Positions 21,727 to 32,215 of a DNA stretch of 64,000 nt are shown here, piece by piece. The stretch lies in contig JAHFWL010000225.1 in assembly GCA_021292165.1 (NCBI GenBank), positions 19,944 to 83,943 on the forward strand, given 5' to 3'. Position numbers and translations under genes: made by a program. The notes below the pieces were generated by a model. The model worked only from the letters and a program-made list of their open reading frames with translations, searched no databases and was not told the DNA's origin. The stretch is from Shinisaurus crocodilurus. Taxonomy: Eukaryota > Chordata > Lepidosauria > Squamata > Shinisauridae. Positions within the stretch are counted from its first letter, which is position 1; each line of letters begins with the position of its first letter.

Positions 21727-22330
21727 CACATCCTCTCCTAGGCTGTAGCAAATACTGGCCAACTGTTTGCTAATGCTTACTTAAGTATAAAAGAAGGACG
21801 ATTTGAAGAATAGCTTTGTTGCACTGCTGACAAATTTCAGAGACGGTTGGCCTGCTATTGTGGTAAGGCGCATCTCCTGATGTCTGTCATCAGTGAGTCA
21901 AAACAGCTTTTGGGGGTTATGTTGCTAAGATGCTGAGAAGGGGCCCGAGTCTATGGCTGACCAGCATTTGCTGTGCCTGGGCATTACAAGTTACTTTGAT
22001 GTGGGTTCCCAAAAAGAAGATGTAAAACGCCTTGAAGGCAAATAGGATTCACTATAAAGAGCTTTCTCTTGGGCAGCTGGCTTTTGCTGTGACCCAGGGC
22101 AGACACACTAAAACAACATTCATGGAAGAGAGAAAATGGAGAAAGAAAAATGGTTCATTACAGAGAGAACCTGCTGAGAGTGTGAAACACAGAAGTGACA
22201 GGTAGGGTGAGTGGGATGAAACAAGAGATCTCAGAAGAGGATGGAGAGAGAGAGGGCAGGAGAACTATATACGTAACCCTAATGAAGTGATAATTATAGA
22301 CCAAGAGAAGTCTGCATTGCCATCTCTTGG
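21536..22330. other. Intergenic sequence with a GAT microsatellite
   Basis: A G-run at about 21546-21557 and a (GAT)n run at about 21685-21726. No gene was recognised. Confidence 0.4.
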
Positions 22331-22344
22331 TAGAAGCAGAGAAT

Positions 22345-22490
22345 TGCTGAACTTTGGCTGTGGTGGTAATTTGCATATGGCACTAGATTTCTTATTTGCA
22401 TGTTGGACTTTGAACAACTCAAACATTCAAACTCAACATACAAAGAGAAACCTAGTGCCATATGCAAATTACCACCACAGCCAAGTCCAG
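22345..22490. repeat. Long inverted repeat with octamer motifs
   Basis: The arms at 22354-22386 and 22452-22484 are exact reverse complements over 33 bp. Each contains ATTTGCAT, the POU-factor octamer. Weaker pairing continues inward (22387-22405 with 22434-22451). It could be a foldback MITE, a regulatory dyad or a hairpin RNA source. Confidence 0.7.
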
Positions 22491-22639
22491 AAATTGTTGT
22501 CTTAAAGACTTAAAACAGTTCAAGGACAGCCTACTGCATTCTGTCGGTAAGCTGTAAAGTGGTTGAAAGTGTTGATCTGAGTTCAGGTTGCACTAGGAAA
22601 ATATACCTGGCACACTCCTATTGTTAAGCCACAAGTCCC

Positions 22640-22737
22640 AGCATCCCCAGCCAACTTAGCCAAGGGTCATACTGGCTAAGAGGTTATGGGAGTTGTAGTC
22701 CAGCACATCTAGAAGGCACCAGGTTGGGGAAGGCTGC
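22640..22737. mobile_element. Palindromic hAT-type MITE, left-truncated
   Basis: Carries GTCCCAGCATCCCCAGCC and the inverted GGGAGTTGTAGTCCAGCACA, ending AGGTTGGGGAAGGCTG. Confidence 0.6.
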
Positions 22738-22751
22738 TGTACCTCACTAAG

Positions 22752-22848
22752 GTTGGTTGCAATCTTATTCACAGTTACCTGGGAGTAAGTCTTATTGAAT
22801 TCAGTGGGTCTTACTTCTGAGTAGACATGTACAGCATTGCATAGACAT
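22752..22848. mobile_element. CAATCCTATG-type MITE
   Basis: ACCTGGGAGTAAGTCTTATT and GGGTCTTACTTCTGAGTAGA form the two arms of a short palindromic element common in squamate DNA. Confidence 0.5.
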
Positions 22849-22849
22849 A

Positions 22850-23440
22850 TACTGGATTTTGTTTTCCATTTCAAGCTTAGATAGAGGATGGTGGTGAAGG
22901 GGAAGAAGCAGATAGGTGGCCTCCCAGTTTGCAGCTGGTAATGTGTTCTGAGTTCTCTCCTGTTCTTCAGCATAACTTTGGTTTGCATCTAGGCAATAGC
23001 TGTTGACCTGGGATGATCTAATCCAGTTTGCATGGAATTCCTGACAATACCTCTGAGGTAGAGAAAGCTGTAAATTAATCTAATTTGCCGGAGAGCCTGG
23101 GAGCACAATGTGTCAACTAGTTATGTGAGGAACCCTTCTGAGAAATGTTGCTAGTCTTATTGAAGCTCTTCTTTCTTTCCTTGAAGTTCCTTGGATTTTG
23201 CTCCTGGTCGGGAGAGTTTGATGTGAAATTCTGTTTTAGATGAAGATTAGACGAAGTCCTTGTAGTTCCAGGTCTTATCAGCTTTTCCCACTGCATGAAG
23301 AGATTCTTCACTAGCCTTGGACACCCAAGCTGGTGATATGTTGATGGTATTCGTGGCACAACTTGACTGACAAACCATATTTGATGTTTTATGTAAGTCC
23401 AGCTTGAGTTCCAATATGGTCCAGCTGGAGATGTGCGAAA
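22850..23440. other. Single-copy sequence
   Basis: No gene was recognised. The 108-codon reverse frame near 23117-23443 lacks family features. Confidence 0.35.
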
Positions 23441-23442
23441 CA

Positions 23443-23550
23443 CAGGGTGTACAGCTGCTGCAGCTTTAATAGTTGTGTCAAAGAGGGAATTTCAGCAGGT
23501 GTAACTTGTATAAAAGAAGCCCTCTCCTCTTTTGCATCTGGCCACCCTAG
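23443..23550. mobile_element. CAGGGTGG-type hAT-like MITE
   Basis: A 108-bp element with CAGGGTGTACAGC on the left and GCATCTGGCCACCCTAG on the right. Flanks GCGAAACA and CAGAAACC are partly matching, perhaps a decayed duplication. Confidence 0.5.
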
Positions 23551-25118
23551 CAGAAACCAAAGTCAGAAAGCAGAGGAGAAGAGCATCCAATAGCAACGAA
23601 AAAAGGGGAGAGAACTAGGTTCTCAGGATGCAAACTTTATTAAATAGAGAAGCCCGGTGCATTTCGGCCTGTGTTTTTTCCAAGGCTTTCCTCAAGGGGT
23701 TTAAAAGAGTCTGCAGATTTCTTAAACAACTGAAGTGTCTTTCACTGTTCTAGATCACAGTGGGGAACCTTTTTCTTATGCAGGGTTGTTGATCCACAGG
23801 AAAAGTCAATAGAGGGGTATAACTAAAAGATGGGCAGAGCCAAAAGTATGTGGAGATTGCAGGATTTCATAACTTTTTCTCTCTCTGTGCACCATCTCAC
23901 CAATACCTATCAGTGGTGCCATGAATATGAACATGCATCCTCCTGGAAGTGTTTCTGTATTTAGTAGAAGGCAAAGAGATTTACACTAATTGACATTTTG
24001 TACACTCTGATAAGTTAATAACCTGCTGAACTTAAAAAGAAACAAGTACAATTTTTTTTAAGCATTCCTCTTGGGCTAATTTCCTGAAACAACTTGCAGC
24101 CTACAGCAGATTTTAAGTGGCTTAGTTATAAACCCCAAGAGATGCTGATCCAGTCTTAACTACTCCGTACAAACTGTGCCACGCTCTAATAAATGCAAAG
24201 GTATGTTTGTAGTTCACCGCTTCCATTTGCCACTCTTTTGCATCTTTCCCAGTAGGTAGCAACCTTTCTTTCTTATTGTTCCTTCCCACTCGCTGGGAAA
24301 GAACAATGAGGAAAGAAAGAAATATGATAATGTTGATTATTATCCAGATTTAAAAATCTAGCCTTTTAGGGTCATGCGAAAGCATTGTGCATGTTGACTT
24401 TCATTAGCTACACGCTAATCTCTTTCAACCATCGGGAAAAAAGGGAGTAAAACACTGTCTTTGAATTTGTGCGTGCGAAATGATATAATTATAGTCTTAT
24501 AATTATAGTGATTATAGAGCCAAGGGGGGGGGGAAATGAATATATTTTTCCCAATTTTCTTAATGATCTTTGAGGAGAAAAATAATTTTAAAAAAAGAGT
24601 GCTTAATTTCTTGCATTTTAGGCGGCATGAGAAGTTATGCATTCCCCCCCCTTCAAATATTTATCAGTGATTCCTAGACGTGTTGTATATAAAAGTAATG
24701 AATAAAATACAACAAGAACAGCAAAAGGACCATGTTTTAATGCATTGCACATGAACGCTCACAGTTGCAGGATGCAAGAACTGGTCCCTGCATTATTTAA
24801 GGAGAAGTAATCTACAGACTTTTTTTTTTTTCATCCTAGGGATGGATTGTGTTGGATTTACTCCATTTCTGTGTGAAGTTCTGTTGTTTTCTTCTTCCTT
24901 CCTGTGAGTGGGAGCTATTTTGCAACTGCTTTATTTAAAGAAAATGATGTCCTCTTTGGCTTGCGGTAGGAAGTTAATTCGTGATAGCCAGTGAGAAAGC
25001 AGGTTCACATTCAAACCAAGATGAAACCAGGCCAGGGAAATATGGGTTGTAGAATTGGGCTCAGCTAGAATCATATAGTATGGACACTATATCTATCTGC
25101 CTGTCTGAATATATGTCT
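23551..25118. other. Single-copy AT-rich sequence
   Basis: No gene was recognised. It holds the hairpin at 24264-24319. The right half has the repeated text GTGGGAGCTATTTTGCAACTG, which recurs near 26010. Confidence 0.4.
24264..24319. repeat. Short hairpin-forming inverted repeat
   Basis: A 25-bp arm (24264-24288) and its near-complement (24294-24319) with a 5-nt loop CTCGC. The arms differ by one indel and two mismatches. The stem size is pre-miRNA-like, but nothing else supports a miRNA. Confidence 0.55.
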
Positions 25119-25126
25119 ATCTATCA

Positions 25127-25261
25127 CAGTGTTCTCCAACCTTGGGTCCCCAGATATTTTTGGCCTACACATCCCAGCATGCCCCAGCCAGCTATGCTGG
25201 CTGGGGCATGCTGGGAGTTGTAGGCCAAAAACGTCTGGGGACCCAAGGTTGGAGAACACTG
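25127..25261. mobile_element. Palindromic hAT-type MITE with exact 8-bp duplication
   Basis: A 135-bp near-perfect palindrome: CAGTGTTCTCCAACCTTGGG and its complement form the ends, with CCCCAGCCAGCTATGCTGGC at the centre. ATCTATCA flanks both sides (25119-25126 and 25262-25269). Same family and length as 60258-60392. Confidence 0.85.
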
Positions 25262-25302
25262 ATCTATCACCTATATACATACATACATACAAATAGACGC
25301 AT

Positions 25303-25455
25303 AGGAAGTGGCCATAGGCTCAATCCCCAGCATCTCCAGTTAAAAGAACCAGGTAGTAGGTGATATGAAAGAACTCATCTGGTGAACCACTGCTAGTCAG
25401 AGTAGACAACAATAGTCTGACCTGGTATTAGACAACTTCCTAGGCTTCCATATTC
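25303..25455 (+). mobile_element. tRNA-Ala-like SINE fragment
   Basis: Keeps GGCTCAATCCCCAGCATCTC, AAGAACCAGGTAGTAGGTGA and TAGACAACAATAGTCTGACC. The A box is lost. Confidence 0.55.
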
Positions 25456-25479
25456 TATTCCGTTCTGTTGCTGCGCAAG

Positions 25480-25716
25480 TAGGGATGAATGGATCTTATT
25501 TCTGATCTAGGTCAGTTTTGCATGTGTTCAATCATAAGTCTGTTGTTGCATCCCGCTTTCTGCCTTTTAAAAAAAACAAACAACCTGCATGGAAATTTGC
25601 ATATCATTTGTACACATTTCCCACAAAATAGGCAATTTTTGAGCTGAGACCTGCACTGTAAAATTAGGAGAAGTGCACAGTGCAAAAGATGACTGCATTC
25701 CAGCATGTGCATTAGT
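25480..25716. mobile_element. TAGGGATG-family DNA element
   Basis: Starts TAGGGATGAATGGATC. The interior has ATGGAAATTTGCATATC and GAAGTGCACAGTGC. Right end uncertain. Confidence 0.35.
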
Positions 25717-25719
25717 CCT

Positions 25720-26555
25720 GGAATTAGGTCATTTTGTCCTGGAATTAGGTCAGGAATTCTTCACATATACAACTGTATGCACGGAGAGCTTGAACACATA
25801 AGCAGAGAACCTGCCCAACCAGGGTCTCTTCTTACAAGTAGGAGCTCTCTATGTGTATAGATGCACATGCGGAGGCCTCCTCATGAATGTCTGTGGGCAG
25901 AATCCAATCGCTTGTGCAACAGAGATTTCATGCTTCTCAGAGTAAGCCCCAAAATGAGCGGAAATGCTTGTTTCTGGATTGGGACAGGTCAGCAGAGCTC
26001 CCTTCCTGTGGCTGGCAGCTATTTTGCAGCTGCTTTATTTTGCGACAGAGGCAGCACCTCCACAATGTTTAGGTCAGGGGGCACCAGCCCATTCTCTAAA
26101 GAGGAGCCCCCCATAGGGGGCATAACTCATTGACATAATTGAATTTTTTTTTAAAAAAAATATGACTTCACAAGGAAAACCAGGTGTCAAGGAGCAGCCT
26201 CCTCCATGACACAATAGTTTTCTATGTGTAGGATTTCCTCCCTCCCTTTCCTTCATGGGTGAGCTTCAGGATTACTGCTTCAGTGAGAACTAGGCCTGAG
26301 CCTTATATCTCCCACTCCAGGCCTAAGGCTTAATGGCCCAGTCTCTACTCTACAGTGGAGACTGGAATGGTTTTAAGGAGATACAATTCTGGCTTGGAGG
26401 TTTGCATTTGTATGGAACTTAATAGATTTCTGGTGTGCCTTCTAGAGTCTTGGGCAGCACTGTGAGACCTTGGGCAATATAGATTTTTTTATGTCAGTCT
26501 GCTCTCTCAGACAATCAAGGTTGTTGGCTTTGGTCTCTATGTCTCGCATTAAGGC
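25720..26555. other. Intergenic sequence
   Basis: No gene was recognised. GAGCCCCCCATAGGGGGC near 26103 is a short hairpin; GGCAGCTATTTTGCAGCTGC near 26018 repeats text at about 24910. Confidence 0.35.
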
Positions 26556-26559
26556 TGCA

Positions 26560-26640
26560 TTCATAAGCACACTTCTTAATCAGCAAGTCCCACTGAACCC
26601 AGTGACACTTCTGAGTGAACATGCATAGGAGTCAACATCC
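26560..26640. mobile_element. CAATCCTATG-type MITE, degenerate
   Basis: AGTCCCACTGAACCCAGTGA and TGAGTGAACATGCATAGGAG outline the two arms. Confidence 0.4.
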
Positions 26641-26691
26641 CCCTTCAAACTGAGTTGTAGCTAAATCTGTGGTATCGTCACTATTATGAGA

Positions 26692-26936
26692 GCCAGTGTG
26701 GCATAGTGGTGAGAGTGTTGGACTGGGACTCAGGAGACCCGGGTTCTAGTCCCCACTCAGCCATGAAGCTCACTTGGGTGACTTTGGGCCAGTCACTGAC
26801 TCTCAGCCTAACCTACCTCACAGGGTTCTTGTGAGGATAAAATGGAGGGGAGGATGAGCATTATGTAAGCTGCCTTAGGTTCCTTGCAGGAAAAAAGGTG
26901 GAATATAAATATAATTAATAAATAAATATAAAATAA
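26692..26936 (+). mobile_element. Sauria-type SINE
   Basis: Full-length copy with GGGTTCTAGTCCCC B box and TATAAATATAATTAATAAAT tail. Its tail faces the tail of the inverted copy that follows. Confidence 0.85.
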
Positions 26937-26973
26937 TAATAATAATAATAATAGTAGTAGTAGTAGTAGTAGT
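26937..26973. repeat. ATA/TAG trinucleotide microsatellite
   Basis: (AAT)n followed by (TAG)n exactly between two SINE tails; probably grown from their A-rich ends. Confidence 0.7.
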
Positions 26974-27191
26974 TACATTTATATCCCACCTTTTTCTCTT
27001 GCAAGGAACCCAGAATGCCTTACATGATTCTCCTCTTCACCATTTTATCCTCACAACAACCCCATGAGGTAGGTTAGGCTGAGTGTCAGTGACTGGCCCA
27101 AAGTCACCTAGTGAAATTCATGGCTGAGTGGGGACTAGAACTCAGGTCTCCACCGTCCCAGTCCAACACTCTTAATGACTACATCACACTG
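26974..27191 (-). mobile_element. Sauria-type SINE, inverted
   Basis: Reverse-strand copy with GGTGGGATATAAATG tail at the left and head near 27191. Diverged at the head (ATCACACTGTAG). Confidence 0.8.
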
Positions 27192-27195
27192 TAGT

Positions 27196-27880
27196 GTGAC
27201 ACATCTGATTCTTCCAAGTTACCAATGGGGGCCAAGGTCATGACACATATTCTGGGTTATTAATTAATGCAATATTCTCAGTGTTTAAGTTAATTTTAAA
27301 GGATTCAGAACTTGTACCTTCCTTTTGAATATTTTGGTTTTCTCATGATGTTGCAAATAGCAATGGAGATTGCAGGCAACTCTTCCAGATGCCCCTAGAA
27401 AGTTGAAAGCTCATGGTACCTCTCTTCCCTCTATTTATGGATCTCTTCTCTTTGCACGTAAATCAAAGATTACTAGCTGTCAGTGCTTATCAGCCATTGT
27501 ATATGCTTATCTACAATCCTGCCAGTTAGACCTGGGAGGGAGAATCCTTGAAAAATAATATTCTGTCTCTGTCTCTGTGTCTCTCTCTCCAGAGTTTGTG
27601 ATAGCACCATCTTTTGTGTATTCTACCATCTCCCTCATGTAAGAATCTAAAGTTAGTGCAGAAGATTTATAGCAGAGTGGGGGGAAATTGAACTTCAAGA
27701 CAGATTTCTGCCATTAAACTAGTCTTTCCTTATGTTATAGCATAAGGCAGTTGTTTGTTGTTGTTCATCTTCTTCTTCTTCCACTCTCTACTACTCTGCC
27801 CCAACAATAGCTCAATACACCCTTTTTACAATTTACATATCCATTACTAACAAAGAAAAAGGAAAGAGCCAAAACCTTTA
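27196..27880. other. Single-copy sequence
   Basis: No gene was recognised. Confidence 0.35.
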
Positions 27881-27885
27881 CCCAC

Positions 27886-27886
27886 T

Positions 27887-27920
<34 letters not shown>

Positions 27921-27993
27921 CACACACACACATATACATACACACACACGCGCGTGCACACACACACACACGTGTGTGTGTGTGTGTGTGTGT
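27886..27993. repeat. Compound CA/TA/CG/TG microsatellite
   Basis: (CA)n with TATATA and CGCGCGTG interruptions switches to (TG)n at about 27972, giving an alternating purine-pyrimidine, self-complementary tract that favours Z-DNA. Valine/cysteine- or histidine/threonine-rich frames here are microsatellite translations. Confidence 0.85.
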
Positions 27994-28104
27994 ATGTATA
28001 TGAAATCAGTGTGACTCCAAATTCCCCACAATCCCTTAGTGCTATCATCTGTAGTACAGTATTGATTTGGAAGAAAATTTCCAAAATAATCCACATCACC
28101 ATAA

Positions 28105-28200
28105 TACCTTTATTAGGCCAACTGAAAAGTCACAAAGTACTGTGCAAACTTTCGAGTTCTCCAGAACTCTTCATTAGGCAACATGCTAAATAAGCAAAAA
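28105..28200 (-). mobile_element. Retroelement 3' end with hammerhead-like core
   Basis: On the reverse strand CTAATGA (28171-28177), a 6-bp stem GAGTTC/GAACTC closed by TGGA, and GAAAG (28149-28153) follow in hammerhead order. They are followed by AATAAA (reverse of 28109-28114). It shares layout with 16140-16235. Family assignment is tentative. Confidence 0.4.
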
Positions 28201-28685
28201 GGACTGGGAGTGGCTGATGTTCAAGCCATGGGAGTCTACATTTGATTAAGGTCTTAAGATGGAAAGTGGGAGGAGGCTGTGTGGACATTCAAATTAGGCA
28301 CCAAGATGGTTTCAGGTTGCACCTGGGACCCTCCTGGGAAGACGAATCAAGGGAACAATGGTTAATCCTTCAGTTCTGAAAATATAAGATCTAGCTGTTA
28401 CCCGAAAACCATCTCCATCCTTAACTGAAACACACAGATTCCTTCATAGGTGGTAAATAGAAGTACAGAGAAACTCAATAGTTTTTATAGTAATGAAGCT
28501 GGATATGGTTTTAGATGGTATACTAGGTGTAAAAACAAAAACAAAAAAAGTAAATGGAAGCTTTACCTAGTAGTTGGAGGGGATCTGCCTCAGAGAATAC
28601 ATATCTCAGAGCTTCAGGTGGTATAAAAAAATCCCAGTTTACATTTATTATGTTTCCTTTTCTAATTTTATAATCTGACTGACAA
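28201..28685. other. Unassigned sequence
   Basis: Possibly a continuation of the retroelement to about 28340. Nothing else was recognised. Confidence 0.3.
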
Positions 28686-28775
28686 TGCTATCCTATGCAT
28701 GCCTACTCAGAAGTAAGTAAGCCCCATCCCATTCCATGGGACTCACTCCCAGGAAAATGTGTATAGGTTTGCATC
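28686..28775. mobile_element. CAATCCTATG-type MITE
   Basis: AATGCTATCCTATGCATGCC and CTACTCAGAAGTAAGTAAGC with the inverted TGGGACTCACTCCCAGG and TGTATAGGTTTGCATC. Confidence 0.5.
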
Positions 28776-30808
28776 TTTCGTCCACTGCATTTTTAAAAGC
28801 AACAGTAAAAACATCCTTTTTTTCTGTATGCAAAGGTCACGTTTCCTTTGGATGATTTTAAACTGGGCATTTAGTACAACAGTTTGGTTGTGCAGCTCAC
28901 AATACCTTGCTTGTTTCTTCCCTTTCAGAACTGTAGATCTTTGGTTCTTCCTAAGAGCTGTTTGCCAAGTGGCTTGGAGCCACGGAGAAATTACTTTTCT
29001 CTGAAAGCTGCACCTTTGCAAATAGCATGTGAAATTACTAAAAATGTACTTAGTTAAAAACAAGAGCAGCAACAGCAAAAAGTGAAGAAAATAGATGGGA
29101 AAGAAAGACATTGTAGATCTTGAAGAACAGCGAATGATTCCAAACTTTCTTCTTCTTTTCTGTATTTCTGTTAAAGGAATGGATCATTTTAGAATGTTGG
29201 GCCAGCTTCTGCATACATTTTTACATCTTACCATGCATATTTGCTCTTGCTTTTAGCCTTCATACGTGTAACTCTTTGCAAATCAATTGCGTGGCATGCG
29301 AAAAGAAGGCTTAATGGGGCAGGGAAATAGGCCCACACTCACCTAATCCTAATTGAGGGGGATTTCATCATAACCCACATTTCATCTCATTCCTAAATTC
29401 CATTTTAAGGCTTTGAGGCCATGTCGGTCACTGCCGAAATGTTTCAGCTGCTTAACAAGATTTTTTCACCCCTGGTATTTCAGTGATTTGGCTATGGAAC
29501 ATTACATGGAAATTTTCTTCTGGCTTTGATTTTGTCAAAGAAAATGCAATATTGGGGTGGGGACGAATTGGGGTGGGTGGAAAATCATGGTGGGTTTTTT
29601 TTTCATACTTAAAAGAAATGAAGGAGCTCAGGAATCAAATTAAGCCCCTTTTGGCACAAGTTTATTTTAAGGACAGTTCTACTTTCACTGGTTTCCAATA
29701 CCTGTCTTGGAGGGATGTGAACTGCATAGATATTAGTCCCTCTACCTCATTCCTTCTGTTTCCAGTGTTCAGGCTGTGAGTGATGTTCCTTATATACAGA
29801 GGTGGTGTTAGGGGATGGCCCACTAGGGCTGGAGCCCCGAAACTTTCCTTTAGAGCCCCGAATCCTTGGAAGGCCCTCTGCCCCACCACCCTGCTGTCCA
29901 TGGGCATTTGCTGAAAGAAAGGCACAGGGGCCCTGATGATCTCTGCTGCATCTGATCCCCCTGGTCTGGATTGGCTGGCTTTTTGCCCACATGTGCTTCA
30001 CCTCATGCTGCTCCCCCCATGAATCTTTCTGCCTGAGGGTTTTTTCTGAAATCAAATGCCCTCCTCTCCCCTGTCCATACATCCCCTTTTACAAATAAGG
30101 ATGTCCTTAGGAGACAGGGTCCTTTAAAGACACACACACACAGACTTTAGAGCATATGTAAATTAGTATATGCAAATTTGTGCTTCTTTTTTTGTGTGTG
30201 TCCTGTGCCCCTGAGCCCCGGATCTTTTCAGAACCTAAAAGCCGTCTCTGCTTATATAGTCAAAAGGGCGCCACTCCTATGCAAGAGAAGGGTTTCAGCA
30301 GGCTTTGGGGAGAGCCTAAGGTTTGCAGAAGTACAAAACTAAGGAGGGGGGAACTCAAAAGACAGCCCAATGAAGACTGAGCATGCTCAGTGGGCATGGA
30401 GTGCTAGGCAGGGAGAGGCAAATGGAAAAAGTATGGCATGGCAAGCCGGCTGGAACACTGGACAGCAGCACTCAGGACTGCAACATTTTGTTGCAGGTCT
30501 TACTTGGAGCTGACTGGTTGGCTCTGTTCAGATTGGTGGGCAGGTGCAGGTTGTGCAGGTCAAAGATAAATGGACAAAAAGGTCTGATTCAGAATAAGGC
30601 AACTCCTTACACGATTGTTACAAAGGTGTGCCCTGCCCCTCATCCAAGGGTTGTAATGCACTGGGGTTTTTACCATTACGTTGTACAGTCAATAATCTTC
30701 TCTGCAATTATGGACATTTTTTCCCCTGTTTTTAATAAATGACATTATGGTTCCTTGCACTTCCCTTCACTATAAATGTGATATCTAATCAAAATGAGAT
30801 TCTATTAA
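28776..30808. other. Single-copy sequence
   Basis: No gene was recognised over 2 kb. The 122-codon reverse frame (28743-29111) has long low-complexity leucine and lysine stretches and no family features. 29140-29470 looks like possible conserved non-coding DNA. Confidence 0.4.
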
Positions 30809-30845
<37 letters not shown>

Positions 30846-30846
30846 T
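30809..30846. repeat. (ATC)n microsatellite
   Basis: A run of CATCATCAT to about 30844. Confidence 0.85.
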
Positions 30847-30954
30847 TCATTTCATTGTTATTGGACCTTGCTGGAAAGAGCTCGAGGCAGAGGACCTGAC
30901 TAGTCTCTCATTTTGTCCCCACAACAATCCCGTGGGGAAAGTTAGGCTGAGAGA

Positions 30955-31468
30955 CAGGGCCGGCGCTACCGCTAGGCCAACTAGGCGGCCGCCTAGGGCG
31001 CGCGGCCGAAGAGGGCGCGGAAACCCTGCGCTCCTCTTCGCTGCCGCTGCGCAGCCCCCGCCAGGCCTCCGCCTCCCCACCCTCCTGCCTGCCGCCGCCG
31101 CCGCCGCGCCTCCACCTGCTCACTCGCTCGCTCGCCCGCCCGCCCGCCGCTGCGCCTCCACCCGCCCTCCGCCCTCCCGCTCGCTCACTGCCGCTGCGCC
31201 TCCCACCGCCATCGCCACCCCCCCAACCCCCCCGTCACCCCCAACCCCCCCCGTCACCTACCTTCGTCGCGGGCAAAAAACAGCGCGGGGGGTCCCGTCG
31301 CGTCGCGCGTCACTTTAGGAGCAGCAGCCGCAGCAGCCGCCGCCGCAGCCAGGGCGGGGGGGGGGGGAAGGTAGGTGCAGGTGTTTTTTTTTTTTTTTTT
31401 GCTTTGGAGAGGGAGGGGCGCTAAATAGGTTTTCGCCTGGGGCGCCAAACTGCCCTGCACCGGTCCTG
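30955..31468. mobile_element. GC-rich hAT-type element with exact 8-bp duplication
   Basis: 514 bp with CAGGGCCGGCGCTACCG on the left and GCCCTGCACCGGTCCTG on the right. CTGAGAGA flanks both sides (30947-30954 and 31469-31476). The interior is a CpG-dense GCC/CGC-rich block that yields long Ala/Pro-rich or Arg-rich frames by composition only. Same family as 44438-45023 (shared GGCGCC and AACTGCC-like ends). Confidence 0.8.
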
Positions 31469-31567
31469 CTGAGAGATGGTGCCTGGAGAAAGTCGCATAT
31501 AGGGAACCTTTTTGGCTGAGTGGAGATTTGAGCTCAGGTATCCCCACTGAAGTCTGATGGTCTGCCT

Positions 31568-31696
31568 CAGCCTTCCCCAAGCCAGCAGTCTCCAGATGTA
31601 TTGGACTGCAACTCCCATGACCACTGGCCATGCTGGCTTGGAATTACGGGAGTTGCAGCCCGACATATCTGGTGGACACCAAGTTGGGGAAAGCTG
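31568..31696. mobile_element. Palindromic hAT-type MITE
   Basis: 129 bp: CAGCCTTCCCCAAGC to CAAGTTGGGGAAAGCTG, arms with TTGGACTGCAACTCCCATGA. Flanks GTCTGCCT and GTCTACCT match at seven of eight bases. Confidence 0.75.
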
Positions 31697-31837
31697 GTCT
31701 ACCTGCTACACCACATACACCACACTGGCTCTCTTAATAACTCATCAGAGAGAGGGGGGAGGAGAGGGAGATTATGGAGGTTATTGGGGTAGGTTGTTTT
31801 TTTTTAACAATTTATGTTGCTGTTGTTGTCATCGTCC

Positions 31838-32215
31838 CATGTGGGAATAGCTTAGTGGTAGTGCTCATATTTTACACGTAGCAGTTCCCAGGCTCAGTCC
31901 CTGCCCGTCTCCAATTAAAAAGCTCTCCCTCACAAAGCAGAGTTGGGAAAGTCCACTTAGGGATGGGTGAGAATTTTGTTTGGTTCATTTTTTTGATAAG
32001 AACTTACCAAAATTCTCATATTTCTTCATAAATTGGATGAAAGGAACTTGATTTTTTTTTTAAAGAAATGAATAGAAGAGAAAACAAAACTGGCAGATAT
32101 TATCTGAGACCTTATGCCTGAGACCCCATAGAACTGTTTCCTGTTGGAGTACACAACATTGATCTAGATGGATCAGTGGTCCATCCGTCTGACTCAGGTT
32201 AAAACAGCTTCAGAT
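31838..32215 (+). mobile_element. tRNA-Ala-like SINE with a nested TAGGGATG element
   Basis: Head: GGGAATAGCTTAGTGGTAG and GGCTCAGTCCCTGCC. Body continues with GCCTGAGACCCCATAGAACT and GATCTAGATGGATCAG. Between about 31958 and 32100 sits an insert starting TAGGGATGGGTGAGAATTTT. Confidence 0.55.

Larger units (their letters stand above)
30898..31735 (-). mobile_element. Old Sauria-type SINE split by two hAT elements
   Basis: Three reverse-strand pieces (30898-30954, 31477-31567 and 31697-31735) join into one diverged SINE: GTTAGGCTGAGAGA, then GATTTGAGCTCAGGTATCCC, then CACCACACTGGCTCTC. Confidence 0.6.

Noticed and set aside
27765..28102. Cysteine/valine-rich reverse ORFs
   Set aside because: They are translations of the CA/TG microsatellite.
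28743..29111. 122-codon reverse frame with an N-terminal hydrophobic run
   Set aside because: Low-complexity Leu/Lys composition, no splice or family support, and it overlaps a MITE at its end.
30932..31318. Alanine/proline-rich 128-codon frame that looks like a CpG-island first exon
   Set aside because: It starts left of and runs through a hAT element with exact 8-bp duplications; the composition explains the open frame.
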